The notes below the pieces were generated by a model. The model saw nothing but the letters and a program-made list of their open reading frames with translations. It was not told the DNA's origin and made no database searches. From Echinarachnius parma (Eukaryota; Echinodermata; Echinoidea; Clypeasteroida; Echinarachniidae): 64,000 nucleotides of DNA. Of the stretch, positions 50,101-62,100 are shown in pieces (position 1 is the first letter of the stretch; each line of letters opens with the position of its first letter). The translations under genes were made by a program, and so were the position numbers. Where the stretch lies: assembly GCA_037951105.1 (NCBI GenBank), contig JBAMJV010007438.1, positions 1-64,000 on the forward strand. The letters run 5' to 3'.

Positions 50101-53100
50101 GGATTGCTAGACCGGTGCTCTTACCGACTGAGCTATAGAAAACCCTATGATGGCATTCGTCCCAGAAACCCCTTAATTTTCATTGCTCGTGAGGTCAGAA
50201 GCTATTATAAACCGGTCTAGCAATCCGGAGGTCTCGGGTTCGAATCCCGTTGGAATCCCATTTACTTTGCTCTTTTTTAATCACATTATATATATTTCTG
50301 GTCAGTTTCTCTATATGTTTGAATTAAAAGATATCTAGTAACTTTGTTGGCTTACTAGGCAAGAAAGGGTCAATAGAATGTGTATTTCTGTGATCCGATG
50401 TGTCCATTGAATGATGTGTGAAAATTCCATGTTAAACTTGATATGGCCAAATAGTAAGTGATGATGCAACGTGATATTTGCTATATACAGTGTAACTAGA
50501 TCCCTTTAACCATTTCCTACAGTAGCTGAATGGAACTCATTCATGTGATGATATTTTTGCCAATAAAAATGGCCACAGATAATCCTATGTTTATAACGTG
50601 CGTGCATCTGTGAGCAAATATTCATTGGTATATTTTTTCCCAGTCATTTTAAAGTAAGTCAAAATCAGTGGAAACAAATGTTAACAATGATATAGCCAGT
50701 TCTACTTTCAACCTTCACTTTGTAAAGTAGGCTTCTGAAAACTGCTTTTGACTTTTACTATCTATCCCCTCCCTCCCCACCCCCTCCAGTTTTATTTAAG
50801 AATTTATCTCTACTTTGTTTAACTTGCACTCTCAAAACAATGTGATAAAATTACTGCTTGTCTCTAGATGAGATTTACATAAGGAATAACATTTTTCTCT
50901 CATAATTGAACAAAAATGCTAGTTGCCCAATCGGGCAATCAAAATACACCATTTATGAATTTGTACTTGCCCTGGGCAATAAGGCAAGTGCTTGTGTCGA
51001 GCCCTGAGTAATTGTTCTTTGATTCTCTCTCTTAACATTCCAGAGGTGCGTGGATAGAGGCCAAAGACAAAGATAACTTCACCCCTCTGCTCATTGCGGC
51101 CAGCGCCGGTCACAGTGCAACCATCAAAGTCTTGTTGCAGAAAAAAGCGAGCATCAATGCGATCGACAAACACGATAAGACGTCCATCTTCTGGACGGCT
51201 GAGGAGAATAAGCCAGAGGCCCTTATGGTGAGAATGATGATTATTAAGAGAATATTAAGAGAATATTGTTGTTTCATGGCACACAGTCAAACCTGTCTTA
51301 GTGGCCACCCGTCCATCGCAGTCAACCGGACTATAGTGGCCATCAAGAGTGCTACCCTGCAGGGGAAAAAACAATGTTATGTTATCTGTATATAATAGAG
51401 GTCACCTGTCTACAGTAGCCACTTTTCTTGTTTCCCTTAGGTGGTCAATATACACAGGTTTGACTGTATGCACTTCTAATCTCTAGCATTGCAATAAAAA
51501 AGTTGCATTGTGGGAGAGGTCTTGTTCATCAAGCTTAACATCTGAACACTTCAATCGTAAATATCTGCTGAACGAAATGAAACCGAAACCTGTCCCGTGC
51601 TTTTATTGTTAATATGAATATGACAAGGTATATGAGAGAACCACTAGAGTTCCAAGTAAGTGTTGAGGATTTGGACAATGTTACTACATGTAAGTCCCTT
51701 TTTTCAATTGTGAAGACTTTTCAAGACTTTTCACAATGCTGTTCTGCATCAAAGGCAATCTAAGAACATAAATATTATTTTTGTTTTTACTATAATATAA
51801 ACAATACACTTACAATAGTACATGTAGGTGATAAAAGTTAAAACTTTGTGATTATGATCATATGGTTACAATGCATACATTGAAACAATTTGATAATGAT
51901 AATTTGCCTACCACATCATGATTTTTAAACTTTATTTGCAGGCCTTGCTGGAACATCCACTAGCAAATGAGATAATGGAGCTTAGTGATCGTTATGACAA
52001 CACACCCCTTCATGTGGCTGCAGAAAAGGGCTACCTCAAAATTGTCAAGGTAAGCTTCAAAATGTATTCGCATTATCGAAAGTTCATTGTCATCATCATC
52101 ATTGTCTGTGTCATCAACATCATTATAATCAACGTCATTATCATCGTTATCATCATCATCATCATCTTCATCAACATCATCATCTTCATTGTCATCGTCA
52201 TCGTCGTCATCATCATCATTATCATTTGAGACAGCAACTTTATTATTACCTTGTTATTATTGTAGTTTTTTTTCCAAAAAAAATCAGCGACAATATATTT
52301 AACCAACAATTATGTTTGTTGAGTACTGATTTAAAGAGATTTAGTCTTTGTTGGCATGTGCAGATAGTGATGAATGGTTGGTAAAATTTGTAGTTTTGTG
52401 ATTTGATGAAAATTTCACAATGGATGTTATATGGCCGAGTAATGAGCAAAAATTCACAGTGATATTCCCTAACTCATTGCACTCACTTTGTATCCATTGG
52501 AAAGAAATCCTTACAACTTCACTTGTAAATATCTTTTAAGGAAAGGGAAATTTGGAAAACCAAAACCTGATCCATGTTTCTTTAGGTATACGGATACAAC
52601 ACGCTATGAGAGAACCTCTAGATTTCTAATTTAGTTTTGTGGATTTGGACAATGTTTATACTACATTCAGATCCCTTTAAAACAATCTACATGTTTGAGA
52701 CTATGCCCTATTACCGAATACCAATAATTTCACCGCACAAAACAAACATTCAGATGCATCAAATAAAAGTGGAAATTATACGAGCAGCTGCATAAACTGA
52801 TAAAGAATACATCTGTTGTAAAAATTCTTAAAGAATTTGCACATTTTTCTCCAAATCGACTTTCTTGTAAACCCTTCCAAAAAAGAAGCCTCTTCCCTAC
52901 GCAAAATGTTGTGTTGTATTACCGAACGTGATCGATTATCCCTGTTTTGCACGGGAATGTCATTGACATGCGCGCTGCCACAGCGGGTGCGCCGCAAAAC
53001 GCGCGTAATACGCCTCGGGACGCTTACATGTATTTTCTTCGGGAAATGATGGGAAAATTTTGCTGAACGTCCATTTATTATTCTCCGTCAATGCCGACTG

Positions 53101-56100
53101 TCAAATCCAACTTTTTTTTAAATTTAAGACATTTCTCCTATGTAAATTTGCATGTCCGGTAATACGACACGTTCGGTAATACAACACCTTGCTATACATG
53201 TACATGTAGCAATGCAGATGTGTCTGGTATGAGTCACTGCACTTTTCTTATTTTTATTTTGCATTTGTCTCCTTTTTTAGATCCTGCTTGACAACGGAGG
53301 TGACGTGGGCTGGAAGAATGAAGATGAGGAGACACCCATCCTGCTGGCAGCTAAGAACGGACACACTGGGTTAGTTAACCTATTCCCTGCTAGATGTTGT
53401 GCTTCCCATAGAGTACAGAAGCCATGACGTCATAAAAACACTTTATTAGAATTTTCAAATTTGGACTTCATTTTCAGAAAGAGCATAACAAATAATGTCC
53501 AAATACCGAAAATCAAAGGAATAGGTTACGTATTGGCTGAGATATGCCCATCCGAATGAATTTTACTTCAATAGGCAATCAGTGTTATAGTGCACTGGTT
53601 CCTAAATGTAGGAACCAGTGCACTATAACACTGATTGCCCATTGACAAACAAAAATATTTCGGATGGGCATATCTCAGCCAATACGTAACCTATTCCTTT
53701 GATTTTCGGTATTTGGACATTATTTGTTATGCTCTTTCTGAAAATGAAGTCCAAATTTGAAAATTCAAACAAAAATGTTTATGACATCATTTATGACATC
53801 ACACTTCACCACTCTATAGAGTTAATACATGGCCCACCAGGTTCTCATCTATGGCAATACTACTACTATCAAAGCACATACCAAATGTAAAATTGATGGC
53901 ATGAATTTATACATGGAACTTAAAAAATGCATTGATTATCAAGTGTATACAGTGTTTAATAAAAGTGCTGATTGAGTGAACAAAAATGTACAGAATAATT
54001 TAGCCCTCAAAATTGTTCATATAATAAAGAATAAGTTTTTATATTGATATACAACATACTTCAGAGTGCTTTTTTTAATAGAGGCAGTATGAAAAAGTAA
54101 CCTCTAAAGTACAAAAAAAGGAGGAAATTTGTTTCCCTTTGCAAATCTCACACCAATAACGGTCTGTATACATGTACATACAGATATCAGCCATTTTTCA
54201 ACTGGTATGGTATTACAAAATTAATGCTGGTACTAAATAATTTAATATCCGCATCATTAAATCTTATGATTCTGGAAATAGAGATTGATGATTGAATAGT
54301 GCTGGTATTTCTGGACCATAAAAAGTGTCATTACATTGTAGGTGACATTTATCTATGAAAAAAAGAAAGAAACATATATATTTTAGTGAAACAGATATCA
54401 AAGTTTCTCCTGGAAAAGTGAGTTTCTCTTAAAAGAGATCTAGTATTAACTTAGTTAGCTTATTACCATTGCAAGAAAGGGTCGATAAAATGTGGTATTT
54501 CTTTACAATAAAAAGTGTCATTAGGTGACATTTATCTACAAAATAAAGAAAGAAACACATATTCTATTGATGGTTACTCTCTAAATAAACTTTGTTGTTT
54601 GAGAAAGAGAAGGGTGCTACAAATGGACTTTACGCCCTTCTGTTTCTCACTTTATGACTTCCGGTTCTGATCCTACACTTGCAATACGGCAATGTAAAGT
54701 TAAAAGTTGTAGTTAAAGTCCTTCCCGTGCCAATTTGGCACATATCTCCGATTCATTAGCCCTAGACCACACGTCTACTTTTACGTAGTGAAAGTTACAG
54801 AAGGGGGCTAGTCCTCTGGTAACTTGTGTGTTTAACTTTCCATTCGTCATTCTATAAATGTCAAGCGTCTGGCTAGAAGGCAGAAGGTACCATTTGAAAA
54901 GTCTTTGGTATGACTCTGTCAGGGTTCGAACCTGGGACCTCCCGTGCATGAGGCGGACACTCTAACCGCTGAGCCGCCATGCTCGGTGAAATGAAAAGTA
55001 GCCCCCCCCCCCAAAAAAAAAAAAAGTTTTAATTTAATTTTTTTCCCCTGGCTTGCAATACCTTCATCATGCAGTAGCAATCATTTTATGGGTCTGGTAC
55101 TCGAGAGATACCAGGATTCATCCTTGTCATTAAAATGTTATGGGACATCCCATAAAGATTGATGACTAAATTGACTGGAATTACGTGGCCATTATAAAGT
55201 CACTGCAGGACATTTTTAATGTGAGGATTGAAACCAACAAATATGGATTAGGTTTAAGTATGGATAAGATTAAAGTGTGAACATAGTCTTTGTATAAAAT
55301 TCCTTTATATCAGTACAAGTGGCATTCTTAGTTTCTGAATTTATATTTTGATAATGTCACAAATTAATTTGGGAAAAGGTGAAAGACTAGTGAATGTTCC
55401 ACATTTGTGTTCTTTTTCTTATATAACATTGTTAATAGTATGTGTGGTTGCGGTTGCACCATGTGAGATGGGTGGATTGGTGAGTCCTGAAAAGGACTAT
55501 GGTAGTCCTACAAAGGACTATGGTAGTCCTAGAAAGGACTGTTGGTGTAGTCCTGAAAAGGACTGTTGGTATTCTTTCTAGGAGAGTCCTAAAATGAACT
55601 GTTGGTAGTCCTAGAAAGGACTGTTTGTAGTCCTAGAAAGGACTGTTGGGATAGTCCTGAAAAGGACTGTTGGTATTCTTTCTAGGAGAGTCCTAAAAAG
55701 GACAGTTGTTAATAGTGTGATTTTTGTTTTGTCCCTACCTTGATTTGATTAACTTCATGATAAGTATTAATTTTATAATGTCATCACTGCTCAATCTGTT
55801 TTCATCTTGATGTTCTTTAGAGTTGTGATGGAGTTTGTGAAGCATGATGATTTGACCATCCATGATGAGGATGAGAACCAAACACCAGGGCTCTACTTGG
55901 CTTCTACGACCGGTCAAGCAGTTCAATTCCGTGATTTGATTAATTTATGATGAGTATTCATTTTCCAATTGTATAATTGTTTGACCTCTCTCTGTAACTA
56001 TTTTCATCTTGATGTTCTTTAGAGTTGTGATGGAGTTTGTAAAGCACGATGACTCAACCATCCATGATGAGGATGAGAATTCTAACACGCCTCTCCATCT

Positions 56101-59100
56101 GGCCGCCACGACCGGTCAAGCAGTTAAATTCTGTGATTTGATTATTTTATGATGAGTAGTCATTTTCCAATTGTATAATTGTTTGACCTCTCTCTGTTAC
56201 TATTTTCATCTTGATGATCTTTAGGGTTGTGATGGAGTTTGTAAAGCACGATGATTCGACCATCCATGATGAGGATGAGAATTCTAACACCCCTCTCCAT
56301 CTGGCCGCCACGACCGGTCAAGCAAAGACGGTCAGGGCCTTGATAGATGCTGGTGCAGATATTGAATCAAGGTAAGTGACTCCTAAAGCAGGGCTCGACA
56401 CTAGCACTTGCCCTGTTGCCCGGGGCAAGTACAATTTCATAAATGAAAAAAGAAAAAAAAGCAAATGTAACTTCTTGTGTGTACATCTCATCTACAAACA
56501 AGAGAGAAATTTGTCAAGCAGATCGAGCTACCTAGGACTATTAATTTGTATATAATTATTTTCAATTTTTTCTGTTTGGGCAACTCAAATTTAAAAAATT
56601 CATGATTTCACTTGCCAAAATGGGCAAGTACAAATACAAGGTAGTGTGGAGGCTCGCCTAAAGAGCCATGTGGATGTGTGCACTCTTGTACTTGAGCGTA
56701 GAAAACATTGGGAACTCTTTACCACAAATCATTATTTCAATAATAATCTCAATCTTTCAATTTGTGTAAACTAAAATCACAACCAAAATATGAAGATATG
56801 TTGTAATGTGAAAAACTGCATTTTTTCAGTATTTGTATCACATTTGTTCTAATGTGAAAGACGACGATAAAAAAGATACTGTTCAAAATGTTGAGCGCTG
56901 AGTGGGTCCCCCTTATGATCATGGTCACTCTGTACCACAAACTGCCTCTTCAGATTTGTGTATTTTATTCTCATTTTATATTAGGAATCAGCAGCTGTGG
57001 ACTCCCCTGGACTGTGCAGCTCACAGTGGCTGGGTGAAGACAGCCTATGCCCTGCTCGAAAACGACAGTCCTATTGACCCTACTGATAAAGCAAAAGTAA
57101 GTCAAACACATCTTGTATTCTGTTAAAGGGATAGTTGAGGTTTGGTATAGAGAGTACAGTTTTGGTCAAACTGAATTTTAGTAACCAAAACCTGCACCAT
57201 TACATTACAAACTAATAGTTATAACTCAACCATGCTCGAAAGGTACACAAAATTACAAACTACTAAGTAAAAAGCCTGTAATCATTAAAAAAAGAGCAGT
57301 TAAAACTCAAGAGGGCGCTACCTAAAAACTCTATGGCCAGTATTCTACTAAATTTATCAACTTAGGCTAGACTAAAAACGACTTCCCAGTAACCAGTTAA
57401 ACCAGTTCAGACAAAGGGAATTTAACAATCACATTGATGGTTGTCATGCACCACTTCTGATTGTTTCTTGTCATTAGACATCCAGACAATTGGATGCTTG
57501 ACATTCCAATGGCATGCTTGAACATGTCTCTAGTTATACAGGGTGGCCCCAAAAAAATGGAACGGGGCACGTCCAAAATATACTTACAACATGAACATAT
57601 CCATCGGATAGGGTGTCCTTTCCAATTAACAACGATACCAAGAAAAGTAATCTTGGACGTGTAGTTTTTGTTTTAGGGCGCTTTGAGTGAGACCATGTCA
57701 GGTTCCTATTTTTGTCAATTTTTACCAAGTCAGTGTCTGATAAATGAGACTCACTGCCCGTCATACTATTGACCAATTATGCCTATTCTCTCGGGCACCG
57801 CTGGGCACACAGCTGAATGCACACTAACAATGGCGCACGGAATGCTCGCATGTTCAATGGTATGTCTGCAATAAGTCTCATTTATTTCTGAACCGATTTT
57901 GATCAATAAAGTTTATTCTGTCATTAAGATTGTATGCTCTTTCAAATTTGACACTCAGTTTTCATTATTATTTTGTGCAGCGCCCTCTATACCAAAACTG
58001 AACTGTCCCTTTCACCTTGTGACTTGAGTTAGGGAATTAATACGTTTAGTGGCACAGTCTCCTTTTATCCAATCTGTTCACTTTTGGGCTAATATTACTA
58101 GGATTGTATAATGAATATTTGTAATTTAAATTTTGTTCTAGGTCACTCCACTACATCTGGCTGCCACCAGTGGCCACGTAGAAATGGTAAAACACAGTTG
58201 GAGTGGCATCATGAGCTTTCTCTCACAAACGCAGAATGGAAAAATCTTTTTTTCACTTACTGCACCAAGTTCCACTCAGAAATGATTTTGGCTGTGATAT
58301 TTAATGCATTATGTTAATACTTATTATGATATAATTGTTTAAATATTTGTAATTCATTTGTTTTTAATACTAGGTCACTCCACTACATCTGGCTGCCACC
58401 AGTGGCCACGTAGAAATGGTCAATTACTTGTTGGGAGTGGCATGATGAGCTTTCTTAGTTCTAAAGGCAGAATAGATGAATATAAGAATCTTATTTTTTC
58501 GCTAATGGCACCAAGTTGAAGTTCCACTCAGAAATGATTTTGGCTGTGATATTTAATGCATTATTTTAATATTACTACAATGAAGTCCTTCCATATTTGT
58601 AATGTTTATTTTTTCTCTAGGTCACTCCGCTTCATCTGGCTGCCACCAGTGGCCACGTAGAAATGGTCAAACTCTTGTTGGAGTGGCATGCGGATTTATC
58701 CTTGGCAAACACAGAACAGAAGAACTGTCTCGACATGGCCATCGAAAATGGACACAAGTGAGTTTGTTTTACTTTCATTGGGGGAGAAATATTTTATAAG
58801 AAATGTCATCATGGTACATGTACATACATGCATCAAAGTTCATTGATAAGAAAAGTTAGAAGACTGGAGTAGTCTAGATAGTTGGACAGATACAAGCATT
58901 ATGTGTATTAAATTTAGTTTCCTTTGTATTTATAATTATAACCTGATATTGAAGTAAGTGTATGCATTGTTGTTATGCCTCCGCAACGAAGTAGCCGGAG
59001 GCATTATGTTTTCGGGTTGTCCGTCCGTCCGTACGTCCGTACGTCCGTACGTACGTCCGTACGTACGTCCCGTTCTCGTGATCGCGTTATCTCAAGAACC

Positions 59101-62100
59101 GATTGACGGATTCTCGCCAAACTTGGTTCATGTATGTATCCTGGAGTGCCAATGATCTGATTAGATTTTGGGGTCATGAGGTCAAAGGTCAAAGGTCACA
59201 GGGCTCATTATATATGCAAAAATAGCTCGTGATCGCATTATCTCAAGAACCAATGGACAGATTCTCACCAAACTTAGTCCAAGTATGTATCTTAGGGGGC
59301 CGATGAACTGATTAGCTTTTGGGGTCATGAGGTCAAAGGTCAAAGGTCACAGGGCTCATTATATATGCAAAAATAGCTCGTGATCGCGTTATCTCAAGAA
59401 CCGATTGACGGATTCTCACCAAACCTTGTCCAAGTATGTATCTTGGGGGGCCAATGAACTGATTACATTTTGGGGTCATGAGGTCAAAGGTCAAAGGTTA
59501 CAGGGCTCATTATGCAAAAATAGCTCGTGATCGCGTTATCTCAAGAACTGATTGACGGATTCTCACCAAACTTGGTTCATGTATGTATCCTGGGGTGCCA
59601 ATGATCTGATTAGATTTTGGGGTCATGAGGTCAAAGGTCAAAGGTCACATGGCTCATTATATATGCAAAAATAGAGCTTTGATCGCGTTATCTTAAGAAG
59701 TGATTGATGGATTTGCACCATACTTGGTACATGTATGTATCTTGAGGTGACTAATAACTGGTTAGATTTTTGGGTCATGAGGTCAAAGGTCAAAGGTCGC
59801 AGGGCACAATATATATGCTAAATTAGCTTGTAATTGCAAAATCTCAAGAACTGAATGTCATATTTCAATCAAACTTGGTACCTGAATGTATCACAGGAAG
59901 CCATTGTAGCCAATAGATTTTGGGGTCATAAGGTCAAAGGTCAAGGTCACATGATTCGTTATGCCAAAATACCTTATTAATTGCAATATCTCATAAACCA
60001 GTTGATAAATAACCATCAAACTTGGTACCTTCATTGTATTTGTATCTTGTAATTTTAACTATTAAAATTGAGTTGAAGAATTAATTCAGTGCATGTTGAT
60101 TTTTGGGGCTTGATATAAATCACGCAATGGCGGAGGCATCATATTCGACTGCGCGCAGTCGAAGATCCATCTAGTTTTATTCATTTGTTCAATTTGTTTA
60201 AAATGTGCATCTACCACAGTATCTGATCACAATGACAATTTTCCTGTTCAAAGACTGGTAAAGAAATATCTTCAGATCTTGGAAAGTCCAATGCATGTCA
60301 TATATCCAAATATAATTATTTATCATGAATTGAAGGTAGTCTTCCCTCAACGCCTTGCACACAATGCAAACATGTGTACTGGCTCAGTGTTATGTTCATG
60401 TAGTGCACACAGCCAATCTTATTCTGCGATGAGCAACAGTGGTAGAGATTGGTAGTATATATGTTTCCATTCTGCGATGAGCAACAGTGGTAGAGATTGG
60501 TAGTATGTTTCCATTCTGCGATGAGCAACAGTGGTAGAGATTGGTAGTATGTTTCCATTCTGCGATGAGCAACAGTGGTAGAGATTGGTAGTATATATGT
60601 TTCCATTCTGCGATGAGCAACAGTGGCAGAGATTGGTAGTATGTTTCCATTCTGCGATGAGCAACAGTGGTAGAGATTGGTAGTATGTTTCCATTCTGCG
60701 ATGAGCAACAGTGGTAGAGATTGGTAGTATATATGTTTCCATTCTGCGATGAGCAACAGTGGCAGAGATTGGTAGTATGTTTCCATTCTGCGATGAGCAA
60801 CAGTGGTAGAGATTGGTAGTATGTTTCCATTCTGGGATGAGCAACAGTGGTAGAGATTGGTAGTATGTTTCCATTCTGGGATGAGCAACAGTGGTAGAGA
60901 TTGGTAGTATGTTTCCATTCTGCGATGAGCAACAGTGGTAGAGATTGGTAGTATGTTTCCATTCTGGGATGAGCAACAGTGGTAGAGATTGGTAGTATGT
61001 TTCCATTCTGGGATGAGCAACAGTGGTAGAGATTGGTAGTATGTTTCCATTCTGGGATGAGCAACAGTGGTAGAGATTGGTAGTATGTTTCCGTCTGGGA
61101 TGAGCAACAGTGGTAGAGATTGGTAGTATGTTTCCATTCTGGGATGAGCAACAGTGGCAGAGATTGTTAGTATGTTTCCATTCTGGGATGAGCAACAGTG
61201 GTAGAGATTGGTAGTATGTTTCCATTCTGGGATGAGCAACAGTGGCAGAGATTGTTAGTATGTTTCCATTCTGGGATGAGCAACAGTGGTAGAGATTGGT
61301 AGTATGTTTCCATTCTGCGATGAGCAACAGTGGTAGAGATTGGTAGTATGTTTCCATTCTGGGATGAGCAACAGTGGTAGAGATTGGTAGTATGTTTCCA
61401 TTCTGGGATGAGCAACAGTGGTAGAGATTGGTAGTATGTTTCCATTCTGGGATGAGCAACAGTGGTAGAGATTGGTAGTATGTTTCCATTCTGGGATGAG
61501 CAACAGTGGTAGAGATTGGTAGTATGTTTCCATTCTGGGATGAGCAACAGTGGTAGAGATTGGTAGTATGTTTCCATTCTGGGATGAGCAACAGTGGTAG
61601 AGATTGGTAGTATGTTTCCATTCTGGGATGAGCAACAGTGGTATAGATTGGTAGTATGTTTCCATTCTGGAATGAGCAACAGTGGTAGAGATTGGTAGTA
61701 TGTTTCCATTCTGGGATGAGCAACAGTGGTAGAGATTGGTAGTATGTTTCCATTCTGGGATGAGCAACAGTGGTAGAGATTGGTAGTATGTTTCCATTCT
61801 GGGATGAGCAACAGTGGTAGAGATTGGTAGTATGTTTCCATTCTGGGATGAGCAACAGTGGTAGAGATTGGTAGTATGTTTCCATTCTGGGATGAGCAAC
61901 AGTGGTAGAGATTGGTAGTATGTTTCCATACTGGGATGAGCAACTGTGGTAGAGATTGGTAGTATGTTTCCATTCTGGGATGAGCAACAGTGGTAGAGAT
62001 TGGTAGTATGTTTCCATTCTGGGATGAGCAACAGTGGTAGAGATTGGTAGTATGTTTCCATCTGGGATGAGCAACAGTGGTAGAGATTGGTAGTATGTTT

